Positions 7,941 to 25,227 of a DNA stretch of 64,000 bases are shown here, one piece after another. Position 1 is the stretch's first letter. Each line of letters begins with the position of its first letter. The DNA comes from Coriobacteriaceae bacterium. GTDB taxonomy: Bacteria; Actinomycetota; Coriobacteriia; Coriobacteriales; Atopobiaceae. The stretch spans positions 1 to 64,000 of the forward strand of contig SFGZ01000001.1 in the NCBI GenBank assembly GCA_004557505.1. The letters run 5' to 3'. The notes below the pieces were generated by a model. The model saw nothing but the letters and a program-made list of their open reading frames with translations. It was not told the origin of the DNA and did no database searches. The translations under genes were made by a program, and so were the position numbers.

Positions 7941-8059
7941 TCCTTACCCTCGGTGGTCATGGGACAGACGGGCAGCTCCTCTGCCCTCCCCAGCGGACCA
8001 CGTCCTGTAGAAGCCGCACGCGGGAAAGGCACAGTCCTCCCCTTTTGTGCAGCCCGTCT

Positions 8060-8088
8060 AGTCTACACGCAGGACGGGGCGTTCACAA
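8060..8088 (-). promoter_or_regulatory. Candidate promoter for rplC and downstream S10 genes
   Basis: Minus-strand TTGTGA, 17 bases, TAGACT: four of six matches in each hexamer with ideal spacing. It lies 120 bases upstream of rplC in the 262-base gap after the zinc-ribbon gene. The leader would be about 110 bases. Confidence 0.5.
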
Positions 8089-8202
8089 TGTCTTCGCAGT
8101 TTTTTTCGGCCCCAGGAGCTGGGGTTTCGCATTCCGCGCCGTCGGGCGTATCCATGGGGTCTCGCGAGCCCCGGTCGCAGCCGCCCGGGCCGCGGTCACG
8201 GC

Positions 8203-8859
8203 CTAGCGCTGGCGAGGGGCCCTCCCGCCTGTGGGGATGAACGATCCCATGATGCCCTGGCGCTCGCACCCCTCGCGCCTCCCGCGCATGACGTCGCGGG
8301 CGAGAAGGACGATGGAGAGGACCCCCATCGCCGCGCCGAGCGCAAGCAGGCAGAAGCCCGCGCCATAGGTGACGTAGTGCGTGGAGAGCGGGGAGCTGAG
8401 CAGCATGAGAGACACCGAGCAGACCTCGAACAGCGCGAAGGCGGTGGTGAGGGAGGAGAGCAGGAGCGAGGCGACGGTGCGGCCCAGCACGGGCAGCACC
8501 GCCATGGCGATGGCGAGAAGCACGAGGATGACGCCGTCCACGGCGTCGGCGAGAGCCACGGAGTAGTCGTAGCTGCTCCCTGAGATGACGAGGAACGGCA
8601 GGAAGGCGGCGATGCAGGTGAGAAGGGCCGCGGCAAGGGTCACGAGCCCGGAGGGCGCAACTGCCGTCGGGGCGTGGCGCGTGACCGGCGCATGGGCCGC
8701 GCGATCGCCCTGCGCCGCATACGGCCGCCGCCCGGGGAGATCGGACGCGGGCCGCGCGCCCTCGGCCGCGCTCGAGGAGGGCATCGCGAGGTCGAAGCCG
8801 CAGTTGAGGCAGAACTTCTCCGTGCCGGCAAGCTTCTTTCCACATCGAGGACAGAACAT
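8203..8859 (-). CDS. Membrane protein with N-terminal zinc ribbon, inserted between rpsJ and rplC
   Basis: 218 residues. The protein opens with a double CxxC ribbon (CPRCG at residues 3-7, CLNCG near 17-21), then a polar linker to about residue 68 and four hydrophobic segments near 71-93, 107-125, 128-155 and 163-187, ending in a short basic tail. It resembles the many uncharacterised zinc-ribbon membrane proteins of Coriobacteriia; no enzyme motif is visible. The start at 8859 sits at the first cysteine motif. It separates rpsJ from rplC, which are neighbours in nearly all bacteria. Function unknown. Confidence 0.8.
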   Translation of the reverse strand: MFCPRCGKKLAGTEKFCLNCGFDLAMPSSSAAEGARPASDLPGRRPYAAQGDRAAHAPVTRHAPTAVAPSGLVTLAAALLTCIAAFLPFLVISGSSYDYSVALADAVDGVILVLLAIAMAVLPVLGRTVASLLLSSLTTAFALFEVCSVSLMLLSSPLSTHYVTYGAGFCLLALGAAMGVLSIVLLARDVMRGRREGCERQGIMGSFIPTGGRAPRQR

Positions 8860-8955
8860 GCGACCCCCTCACATCGAATCCGACAACCTAGATACTACCC
8901 GTACCGGCATCGCATGCCACGCGCGCTTCGCAATCCCATCAAAGCGCAAGGCGGA

Positions 8956-9018
8956 AGGCCCCCGACCTGCGGGCGGAAGCTTCGCAACGCGCGCTTCCGC
9001 ATGCAGGGTCGGGGGCCT
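8956..9018 (-). terminator. Long two-part hairpin terminator after rpsJ
   Basis: AGGCCCCCGACC pairs with GGTCGGGGGCCT to close a structure that contains an inner stem (GCGGAAGC with GCTTCCGC). It starts 25 bases downstream of the rpsJ stop. The outer stem alone is 12 bp of mostly GC. No clean U tract follows, but its position and strength suggest it ends the rpsL-rpsG-fusA-rpsJ transcript. Confidence 0.65.
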
Positions 9019-9042
9019 CCCCGGCTGCCAGGGCGTACTGCC

Positions 9043-9351
9043 CTAGAGCTTGATCTCGATGTCCACGCCGGCCGGCAGGTCGAGGCGCATGAGCGAGTCG
9101 ACGGTGGAGCTGCTGGGGTCGAGGATGTCGATGAGGCGCTTGTGGGTGAGCATCTCGAACTGCTCGCGGGAGTCCTTGTCCTTGTGCGGCGAGCGGATGA
9201 CCGTGTAGAGCTTGCGCTCGGTGGGCAGGGGGATGGGGCCGGACACGCGGGCGCCGGTCTTCTGGGCGGTGTCCACGATGAGCTTGGCGGACTGGTCGAC
9301 GACCTCGTGATCGTAGCCCTTGAGGCGAATCCTGATCTTCTGGCTTGACAC
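9043..9351 (-). CDS. rpsJ: 30S ribosomal protein S10 (NusE)
   Basis: 102 residues, normal for S10, starting MSSQKIRIRLKGYDHEVVDQ and containing SGPIPLPTERKLYTVIRSPH and the FEMLTHKRLIDILDP block. S10 is both a 30S head protein and the NusE antitermination factor that contacts NusG. It follows fusA by 40 bases, where many genomes carry tuf, and is cut off from rplC by a strong hairpin and an unrelated gene. Confidence 0.98.
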   Translation of the reverse strand: MSSQKIRIRLKGYDHEVVDQSAKLIVDTAQKTGARVSGPIPLPTERKLYTVIRSPHKDKDSREQFEMLTHKRLIDILDPSSSTVDSLMRLDLPAGVDIEIKL

Positions 9352-9391
9352 TGTGAACCTCCGTAAATGAGCTATCGCTCGTGGTCGTTAA

Positions 9392-11488
<2,097 letters not shown>

Positions 11489-11505
11489 ATGCTGCTACCC
11501 CCGTA

Positions 11506-11976
11506 CTAGAAGCGGTAGTGAGAGAACGCGCGGTTGGCCTCGGCCATCTTGTAGAGATCCTCGCGGCGCTTGACGGATGCGCCCACGCCGTTGGAGGCGT
11601 CCATGATCTCGTTGGCGAGGCGCTCGGCCATGGTCTTCTCCTTGCGGGCGCGCGAGAAGGTCACGAGCCAGCGGATGGCCAGCGTGGTGGCGCGGCGGGA
11701 GTTGACCTCCATGGGCACCTGGTAGGTGGCGCCGCCGACGCGCCTGGGCTTGACCTCGAGCGTGGGGCGGATGTTGTCCATGGCCTTCTTGAAGGTGGCG
11801 AGGGGGTCCTCGCCGGTCTTCTCGGCGACCGTGTTGAAGGCGCCGTAGACGATGCGCTCGGCGGTGGCCTTCTTGCCGTCGAGGAGGACCTTGTTGATGA
11901 GCTGGGTCACGAGGCGGTTGTTGTAGACGGCGTCAGGCTGGATCTCACGACGCACTGCTGCTGCACGACGCGGCAT
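11506..11976 (-). CDS. rpsG: 30S ribosomal protein S7
   Basis: 156 residues, exact usual length, starting MPRRAAAVRREIQPDAVYNN and including the KVLLDGKKATAERIVYGAF block. S7 nucleates the 30S head and in other bacteria represses the str operon. It lies 45 bases after rpsL and 17 before fusA. Confidence 0.98.
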   Translation of the reverse strand: MPRRAAAVRREIQPDAVYNNRLVTQLINKVLLDGKKATAERIVYGAFNTVAEKTGEDPLATFKKAMDNIRPTLEVKPRRVGGATYQVPMEVNSRRATTLAIRWLVTFSRARKEKTMAERLANEIMDASNGVGASVKRREDLYKMAEANRAFSHYRF

Positions 11977-12021
11977 ATTCGTATCTCCCTAGAACAGTTT
12001 GCTTGCGTTGCTTGTGATGGT

Positions 12022-12393
12022 TTACTTGCCGCGCTTGGCGCCGTAGCGGGAACGGGCCTTCTTGCGGTTCTGGACGGCAGCGCAGTCGTAGGCACCACGG
12101 ACGATCTTGTAGCGGACGCCGGGGAGGTCACGCACGCGGCCGCCGCGGATGAGCACGATGGAGTGCTCCTGGAGGTTGTGGCCCTCGCCGGGGATGTAGG
12201 CGGTGACCTCGATGCCGTTCACGAGGCGCACGCGGGCGACCTTGCGGAGGGCGGAGTTGGGCTTCTTGGGCGTGGTGGTGAAGACGCGGGTGCAGACGCC
12301 GCGCTTCTGGGGGTTGTGCTGGAGCGCGGCGTTCTTGGACTTGGCCTTGGCGCTCACGCGGCTGTGACGGACAAGCTGGTTGATGGTAGGCAA
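12022..12393 (-). CDS. rpsL: 30S ribosomal protein S12
   Basis: 123 residues starting MPTINQLVRHSRVSAKAKSK. The decoding-centre loops read TPKKPNSALRKVARVRLVNG and RDLPGVRYKIVRG, the wild-type (streptomycin-sensitive type) residues at the lysine after PKKPNSA-equivalent position. It is the first gene of the str operon, preceded by a TTGACA promoter candidate about 90-115 bases upstream. Confidence 0.98.
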   Translation of the reverse strand: MPTINQLVRHSRVSAKAKSKNAALQHNPQKRGVCTRVFTTTPKKPNSALRKVARVRLVNGIEVTAYIPGEGHNLQEHSIVLIRGGRVRDLPGVRYKIVRGAYDCAAVQNRKKARSRYGAKRGK

Positions 12394-12481
12394 AGTTCTC
12401 TCCTTCTATACCTATCTACGTGCGTGTACACGAATCTTAAGGGCAGCGCAGCACCGTCACCCTGGATTGGCGCGAGGTGAT

Positions 12482-12510
12482 ACGTTACGCGCGCTCGTTG
12501 CAGTTGTCAA
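12482..12510 (-). promoter_or_regulatory. Promoter of the str operon (rpsL-rpsG-fusA-rpsJ)
   Basis: Minus-strand TTGACA, 17 bases, TAACGT. The -35 is a perfect consensus; the -10 matches three positions. It lies 89 bases upstream of rpsL and directly after the terminator hairpin of the upstream gldA-type gene. Confidence 0.6.
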
Positions 12511-12558
12511 AAAGCCACGGCACCGGGCGTATCCCTTCTTCACGCGACGCACACGCAA

Positions 12559-12588
12559 GGCGGGGCGCCACCCGTGTGACACCCCGCC
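12559..12588 (-). terminator. Hairpin after the glycerol dehydrogenase gene
   Basis: GGCGGGG pairs with CCCCGCC, with further CAC/GTG pairing inside, starting 38 bases after the gldA-type stop. It is followed by TTGCG on the minus strand. It separates this gene from the str promoter. Confidence 0.55.
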
Positions 12589-12625
12589 CATCAGCGAGAA
12601 CCCCCTTGGGAGCCGGAAGCCCGCG

Positions 12626-13735
12626 CTACTCCTCCTCGTCGTCCAGGCCCAGGACGGTCCTGCCTATGGCGTCCGTCGCCACGATGGCGGCGTAGAGCTC
12701 GTCGGGAGTGACGTCGCCGGCAAGGTTGTGGATCGTCTCACCCGGGACGCAGGCGTTCTTGGCGATGGTGCGGATGTCGTCGTCGGAGGTGACGCCAAGC
12801 TCGCCAAGCGTAACCGGAAGGCCAACCTCAAGGCAGAACTCCTGCACCTCGAGGAACTCCTCCTCGGTTGCCCCCTCGAGCGTGAGCTGCACCAGGGTTC
12901 CGAAGGCGACGCAGCTGCCGTGCGGCGCGCTGTGGCCGCCCAGCGAGGTGAGGCCGTTGTAGAAGGAGTGCGCCGCCGCGCAGTTGACGTTGTCGGCGCC
13001 CACGCCGGAGAGATAGACGTTCGCCTCGATGATGGCGTCGAGGGCGGGCGTCACCACATGCCTCTCGCATGCGGCGAGCGCCTGGGTGCCATAGTCGCGC
13101 AGCGTCTGATAGCAGAGCTTGGCGAGCGCCATGCCGGCGCGCGTGATGCCCGTGCCCTCGAGGCTGGGCGACTCGGTGCGCAGGGACGCGCGGCCCTCGA
13201 AGTAGGTGCCCAGGGCGTCGCCCATGCCGGCCACCAGGAAGCGCGCAGGCGCGTTGGCGATGACCTGCGAGTCGACCATGACGGCATCGGGGTTGGTGGG
13301 ATAGAAGAGGTACTTGTCAAAGCTGCCGTCGTCGTTGTAGATGACCGAGAGGCCCGTGCAGGGCGCGTCGGTGGCGGCGACGGTGGGGATGACGGCCACG
13401 TGCGTGCCGGCGTAGTATGCCGTGGCCTTGGCGGTGTCGACCGCAGAGCCGCCGCCCACGGCGACCACGGTATCGATGTTGTCCTCCTCGACGATCGCCC
13501 TCATCTTGGCTATCTCGCCATTGCTCGAGATGCCGCCGAAGACCTCGTAGCGGCGGTAGTCGTCCGCGCCGCCAAAGCTCTGCTCAAGCTGGTCGTGACA
13601 GGCCCTGTAGCCGCTCCTCGAGCAGACGAAGAGCCAGCGCTTGCCCATGTAGCCCATCTCGTCCTTGAACTTGAGCAGGGCGCCCGCCCCCTGGACGTAC
13701 TTCAGCGGCTCGCGCATCGCACGCAAAAGCTTCAT
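12626..13735 (-). CDS. gldA: Glycerol dehydrogenase (iron-type alcohol dehydrogenase family)
   Basis: 369 residues. The NAD-binding glycine motif is VAVGGGSAVDTAKATAYYAG (near 85-105). Likely metal ligands are the aspartate in VAGMGDALGTYFE and the histidines in AAHSFYNGL and GGHSAPHGS. GldA oxidises glycerol to dihydroxyacetone or runs in reverse. The start at 13735 has AAGGGAAG upstream; the longer frame from 13786 adds unlikely sequence. It lies 159 bases after the P-type ATPase, with a terminator between, so it is probably not part of the metal operon. The substrate is assigned from family resemblance; other short polyols are possible. Confidence 0.85.
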   Translation of the reverse strand: MKLLRAMREPLKYVQGAGALLKFKDEMGYMGKRWLFVCSRSGYRACHDQLEQSFGGADDYRRYEVFGGISSNGEIAKMRAIVEEDNIDTVVAVGGGSAVDTAKATAYYAGTHVAVIPTVAATDAPCTGLSVIYNDDGSFDKYLFYPTNPDAVMVDSQVIANAPARFLVAGMGDALGTYFEGRASLRTESPSLEGTGITRAGMALAKLCYQTLRDYGTQALAACERHVVTPALDAIIEANVYLSGVGADNVNCAAAHSFYNGLTSLGGHSAPHGSCVAFGTLVQLTLEGATEEEFLEVQEFCLEVGLPVTLGELGVTSDDDIRTIAKNACVPGETIHNLAGDVTPDELYAAIVATDAIGRTVLGLDDEEE

Positions 13736-13832
13736 GGTTGCTTCCCTTCTGGTCAGGTCTGCCGCAGTCCTCCCCGCGGCATGCATGGCTCACAGTATCC
13801 TCCTCCTTTCGCCATGGGGTCGAGACAAGCCA

Positions 13833-13863
13833 GCCGTCACCGGCGGGTGGCTCCGGTGACGGC
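13833..13863 (-). terminator. Terminator after the heavy-metal ATPase
   Basis: GCCGTCACCGG and CCGGTGACGGC form a perfect 11-bp stem with a 9-base loop, 31 bases beyond the ATPase stop. Followed by TGGCTTGTC on the minus strand. Confidence 0.7.
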
Positions 13864-13894
13864 TACGGCAGGGCCCGGTGACGGACGGGGCGGG

Positions 13895-15907
13895 CTAGCG
13901 AAGCGTCTGCGTGGCGTTGAGGACGCACAGGACCATGACGCCCACGTCGCCGAAGATGGCAAGCCACATGGGGGCGAGGCCCACGGCCGCCAGGCAGAGG
14001 ATGGCCACCTTGACCGCGATGGCAAAGGCGATGTTCTGGCGGGCTATGCGGGCCGTGCGGCGGGCTATGCGTATGGCCACGGCGATCTTCGAGGGCTTGT
14101 CGTCCATGAGGACCACGTCGGCGGCTTCTATGGCGGCGTCGGAGCCCATGGCGCCCATGGCGATCCCCACGTCGGCACGGGCGAGCACCGGCGCGTCGTT
14201 GATGCCGTCGCCCACAAAGGCGAGGGTCGCGTCACCCTGCCGCTCGGAGAGGAGGCGCTCGACCTGCTCGACCTTGCCTGCGGGCAGGAGCTCCGCGTGG
14301 AACTCGTCAATCCCAAGGTCGCGCGCCACGCCCGCCGCCGCGTCCCTGCGGTCCCCCGTGAGCATCACGCAGTGGCGCACGCCCTCGGCCCTGATGCTGG
14401 CGATCGCCTCGCGTGAGTCGTCCTTGACCTCGTCGGAGATGTGGATGTGACCGGCGTACTTACCGTCGACGGCCACGTGTACGATGGTGCCCGCGAGCGT
14501 GTGGCAGGCCTCCCAGGTGGCGCCGACCTCCTCCATCAGTCGGTCGTTACCAACCGCCACACGGTGCCCGTTGACCGACGCGAGGACGCCCCGGCCGGCC
14601 TCCTCGGTGACGTCCGTCACGACGCAGCCGTCGTCATCGCTTGGGTAGGCGTCGCGGAGCGCCGCGGCGATGGGGTGGGTGGAGTTGTGCTCGACGTGGG
14701 CCGCCAGGTGCAGGAGCCGCTCCTCGCCCAGAACGGACGGATGGACCGTGGTGACCTTGAAGACGCCCTTGGTGAGGGTGCCGGTCTTGTCGAAGACGAC
14801 GGTCTGGGCCTTGGCCAGGGCCTCGAGGTAGTTCGAGCCCTTCACGAGGATGCCGCGCTTCGAGGCGCCGCCGATGCCGCCGAAGAACGTGAGGGGCACC
14901 GAGAGGACAAGCGCGCAGGGGCAGGAGACCACCAGGAAGGTCAGGGCGCGCAGGAGCCACGTCGCGAAGCTGCCCGCGAAGTCCCCCGAGGCGAGCGGCG
15001 GGACGACGGCCACGGCGATGGCCAAAAGGACCACGATGGGCGTGTAGACCCTGGCGAAGCGCTTGATGAACTTCTCGGAGCGGGACTTGTTGGATCCCGC
15101 GTTCTTGACGAGGTCGATGATCTTGCTCGCCGTGGACTCGCCAAAGGCCTTGGTCACGCGCAGGCGCAGGACGCCCGAGAGGTTCACGCATCCGGAGAAC
15201 GCATCCTCGCCGGGGGAGACCGGGCGCGGCACGGACTCTCCGGTGATGGCCCGGGTGTCAAGGCTCGAGGTTCCGTCGACCACGGTGCCGTCGAGGGGTA
15301 TCTTCTCTCCGGGGCGCACGAGGATGACCTCCCCAACCTGCACGGTGGAGGGATCGACGGCCACGGCCTCGCCGTTGCGCTCGACGTTCGCGGCGTCCGG
15401 GCGGATGTCCAGAAGCTCCTTGATGGAGCGCCTGGAGTTGCCCTCGGCGATGCCCTCGAAGAGCTCGCCCACCTGGAAGAAGAGCATGACGAAGACGGCC
15501 TCGGCGAACTGGGGCTCACCTCCGGGCACAAAGCCTATGAGCAGGGCGCCGACGGTGGCGATGGACATGAGGAAGTCCTCGTCGAAGGGGTGCCCGCCGG
15601 CGAAGGACTCGACCGCCTCCGCGATGACGCTTCCGCCCGCGACCACATAGGACGGAAGGAAGACAAGGAGCTGGGCCCACAGGGGCAGGTCGGTCACCCG
15701 CTGGATGACGACAGCCGCGACGAGGAGGACGGCCGCAGCGATGATGCGGCGCTTGAGGGTCGCGGGGTCCTCATCGTCGTCATCCTCACCCTCGTCGACC
15801 TCGTCCTCGTCGACCTCGGGCTTCTCGGACGCCCCTGGGTCGGCCTTGCCGCGGAGCGCCCCGCGGCAGGCCTTCTCGTTCTCGTGGTGGCAGCATGAGC
15901 AAGACAT
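13895..15907 (-). CDS. Zn/Cd/Pb-exporting P1B-type ATPase
   Basis: 670 residues. The protein has the transmembrane metal motif SCPCALV (near 327), the phosphorylated aspartate in DKTGTLTKG (near 370), TGES in the actuator domain, STHPIAAAL and GDGINDAPVL. The CPC motif with this context is the Zn/Cd/Pb class (ZntA/CadA-like) rather than copper. There is no HMA domain: the N-terminus instead carries a Cys/His cluster (MSCSCCHHENEKAC) followed by an acidic stretch of Asp/Glu near 28-48, likely metal-binding. The start at 15907 has GGAGG upstream. Controlled by the ArsR repressor encoded just upstream, judged from the operator at 15977. Confidence 0.93.
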   Translation of the reverse strand: MSCSCCHHENEKACRGALRGKADPGASEKPEVDEDEVDEGEDDDDEDPATLKRRIIAAAVLLVAAVVIQRVTDLPLWAQLLVFLPSYVVAGGSVIAEAVESFAGGHPFDEDFLMSIATVGALLIGFVPGGEPQFAEAVFVMLFFQVGELFEGIAEGNSRRSIKELLDIRPDAANVERNGEAVAVDPSTVQVGEVILVRPGEKIPLDGTVVDGTSSLDTRAITGESVPRPVSPGEDAFSGCVNLSGVLRLRVTKAFGESTASKIIDLVKNAGSNKSRSEKFIKRFARVYTPIVVLLAIAVAVVPPLASGDFAGSFATWLLRALTFLVVSCPCALVLSVPLTFFGGIGGASKRGILVKGSNYLEALAKAQTVVFDKTGTLTKGVFKVTTVHPSVLGEERLLHLAAHVEHNSTHPIAAALRDAYPSDDDGCVVTDVTEEAGRGVLASVNGHRVAVGNDRLMEEVGATWEACHTLAGTIVHVAVDGKYAGHIHISDEVKDDSREAIASIRAEGVRHCVMLTGDRRDAAAGVARDLGIDEFHAELLPAGKVEQVERLLSERQGDATLAFVGDGINDAPVLARADVGIAMGAMGSDAAIEAADVVLMDDKPSKIAVAIRIARRTARIARQNIAFAIAVKVAILCLAAVGLAPMWLAIFGDVGVMVLCVLNATQTLR

Positions 15908-15976
15908 CTTGTCCTCCGTTGGTTCAGCCGTACACCCTGGCACGCACGCACCCGATGTCATGAATGCATGAGCACA

Positions 15977-15990
15977 TGTTCATATGAACA
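15977..15990 (-). promoter_or_regulatory. ArsR/SmtB-type operator overlapping the ATPase -10
   Basis: TGTTCATATGAACA is a perfect 14-bp palindrome of the TGAAC/GTTCA kind bound by ArsR-family zinc and cadmium sensors. It overlaps the last three bases of the -10 hexamer (TACTGT), so bound repressor would block RNA polymerase. Confidence 0.75.
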
Positions 15991-16016
15991 GTATCACGGA
16001 GCTTGTCCGAGGTCAA
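15988..16016 (-). promoter_or_regulatory. Promoter of the heavy-metal ATPase
   Basis: Minus-strand TTGACC, 17 bases, TACTGT preceded by TGA (extended -10). The transcript would start near 15981 inside the palindromic operator and have a leader of about 75 bases. Confidence 0.7.
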
Positions 16017-16117
16017 CGAGAACGGCCCCTGTACGAGAAACGCCGGCGGCCGGCGCCGGCGCTGCGGGTACGCCCGGCGGCACACGCACGGGCGCATGCC
16101 GGGGCGTGCCCCCACGG

Positions 16118-16462
16118 CTACTCCTCGCTTACGCGCACGGGTTCCGCCGCATGCAGCAGGCCAACCGAGATGAGCGTCGTCACGTGCTCGTCTGCCAGCG
16201 AGTAGATCACGCGCCGACCGTCGCGGCGGGCGGTCACGAGGCCCCGGTCGCGAAGGAGCCTCAGCTGGTGCGATATGGCGGACTGCGAGACGGCGCAGAT
16301 CTCCTCGAGGTCGGAGACGCTCTTCTCGCCCAGGGACAGCGCGCCCAGGATGCGGAAGCGCGTCAGATCCGAGAGCGCGTCGAATATCTGCGTGGCGTCA
16401 TAGACCACGTCGTCATTCGAAAGGTACTCGTCGAGAAGGTCCCCCGAACACGTCTCGCCCAT
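16118..16462 (-). CDS. ArsR/SmtB-family metal-sensing repressor
   Basis: 114 residues with the winged-helix core LSDLTRFRILGALSLGEKSV, the recognition helix VSQSAISHQLRLLRDRGLV (near 57-75) and a wing RRDGRRVIYSL. The alpha-5 zinc site is complete: DEHVTTLISVGLLHAAE has D, H (+2), H (+13) and E (+16), the same spacing as SmtB/CzrA. The arsenic alpha-3 CVCDL motif is absent (SVSDL). So it should sense Zn, Co or Cd and release DNA. It lies upstream of the ATPase on the same strand with the operator in the 210-base gap. Start at 16462 has GGGGAGGAG. Confidence 0.9.
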   Translation of the reverse strand: MGETCSGDLLDEYLSNDDVVYDATQIFDALSDLTRFRILGALSLGEKSVSDLEEICAVSQSAISHQLRLLRDRGLVTARRDGRRVIYSLADEHVTTLISVGLLHAAEPVRVSEE

Positions 16463-16563
16463 GTCTCCTCCCCCACCTTCGATGCCAGAGCCAGCTCTCG
16501 TACAGAGGTCATGGTACCCGCTCGGCGGGTGCCCGCCCCCTCGCGACGCGCCCCGTATATGAA

Positions 16564-16589
16564 AGGGCCCCAGCGCAAGCCGGGGCCCT
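16564..16589 (-). terminator. Terminator after rpoC
   Basis: AGGGCCCC and GGGGCCCT form a perfect 8-bp stem with a 10-base loop, followed by TTCATATA on the minus strand. It lies 48 bases past the rpoC stop and separates the polymerase operon from the arsR gene. Confidence 0.8.
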
Positions 16590-16636
16590 GGCAGCTCTGT
16601 TCGGCAGGGGCGCGCGCCGCCTAGCCCCTGCGTGGG

Positions 16637-24495
<7,859 letters not shown>

Positions 24496-24547
24496 CAGGC
24501 TTTTCCTCCTTCAAAAGGGTGGAAGGCGGCAATTGTCGCAACCTAGT

Positions 24548-24576
24548 AATCTAGCCAAGCGCAAGCCTTCCGTCAA
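24548..24576 (-). promoter_or_regulatory. Promoter of rpoB-rpoC
   Basis: Minus-strand TTGACG, 17 bases, TAGATT. It predicts a short leader of about 45 bases carrying the AAGGAGG site. The rplL terminator lies upstream, so rpoBC is a separate unit with this promoter. Confidence 0.7.
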
Positions 24577-24585
24577 TGAAAAGTC

Positions 24586-24614
24586 TTGACTTGTACGGCA
24601 TTTTCTATTAGATT
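24586..24614 (+). promoter_or_regulatory. Opposing promoter-like sequence between rplL and rpoB
   Basis: Plus-strand TTGACT, 17 bases, TAGATT, with its -35 only 9 bases from the -35 of the rpoB promoter and pointing the other way. No gene lies on the plus strand; a transcript would run antisense into the rplL 3' end through the rplL terminator hairpin. May be chance in this AT-rich patch. Confidence 0.4.
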
Positions 24615-24699
24615 CTCCAAGTTTTCACGCCTTTCCCGCAAAAGGGGCAGGGGGAACGGAGGGGCAGCCCCCTCGCCCCGCCGTCCCTCTGTCTCAAAA

Positions 24700-24727
24700 G
24701 GGGCCGGACCGATGCGGTCCGACCCCC
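24700..24727 (-). terminator. Terminator after rplL
   Basis: GGGGTCGGACCG pairs with CGGTCCGGCCCC (one G-T pair) around a short loop, followed by TTTTGAGA on the minus strand, 36 bases past the rplL stop. Confidence 0.85.
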
Positions 24728-24762
24728 TTGGATCTCAAACGCTGCGCCCGAGAAGCGCGAAA

Positions 24763-25143
24763 CTACTTCAGGGTGACGGTGGCGCCGGCCTCCTCGAGCT
24801 GCTTCTTGGCGTCCTCGGCGTCCTCCTTCTTGGCACCCTCGAGGATGACGGTGGGGGCAGCCTCCACCTTGTCCTTGGCCTCCTTCAGGCCGAGGCTGGT
24901 GAGGGCGCGGACGACCTTGATGACGGCGATCTTGTTGGAGCCGAAGGAGGTGAGCTCAACGTCGAAGTTGGTCTTCTCCTCCTCCTCGGCAGCGGCGGCG
25001 CCGGCCGCAGGGGCGGCGGCGACGGCGACGGGGGCGGCGGCGGACACGCCGAAGACGTCCTCCAGCTCGTGGACGAGCTCGGAAAGCTCGAGGGCGGGCA
25101 TCTCCTTGATGGCCTCGATGATCTCTTCCTTGGTAGCAGCCAT
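24763..25143 (-). CDS. rplL: 50S ribosomal protein L7/L12
   Basis: 126 residues. The N-terminal dimerisation helices (IIEAIKEMPALELSELVHEL) are joined by an Ala-rich hinge (near 35-55) to the C-terminal factor-binding domain with KIAVIKVVRALTSLGLKEAK. Multiple copies form the stalk that recruits EF-G, EF-Tu and IF2. It lies 84 bases after rplJ in the same unit. Confidence 0.98.
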   Translation of the reverse strand: MAATKEEIIEAIKEMPALELSELVHELEDVFGVSAAAPVAVAAAPAAGAAAAEEEEKTNFDVELTSFGSNKIAVIKVVRALTSLGLKEAKDKVEAAPTVILEGAKKEDAEDAKKQLEEAGATVTLK

Positions 25144-25227
25144 GCTAATTCTCCTTCTTGTTGGGGCAGTCTGTGTGCCCTGGGGTTTGTCTGGTGGTGC
25201 CGGTAGTGCGTGTGGTACGGCAGGACG

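Noticed and set aside
14441..15898. 485-codon frame antisense to the metal ATPase
   Set aside because: Shadow frame; the sense gene has all catalytic motifs.
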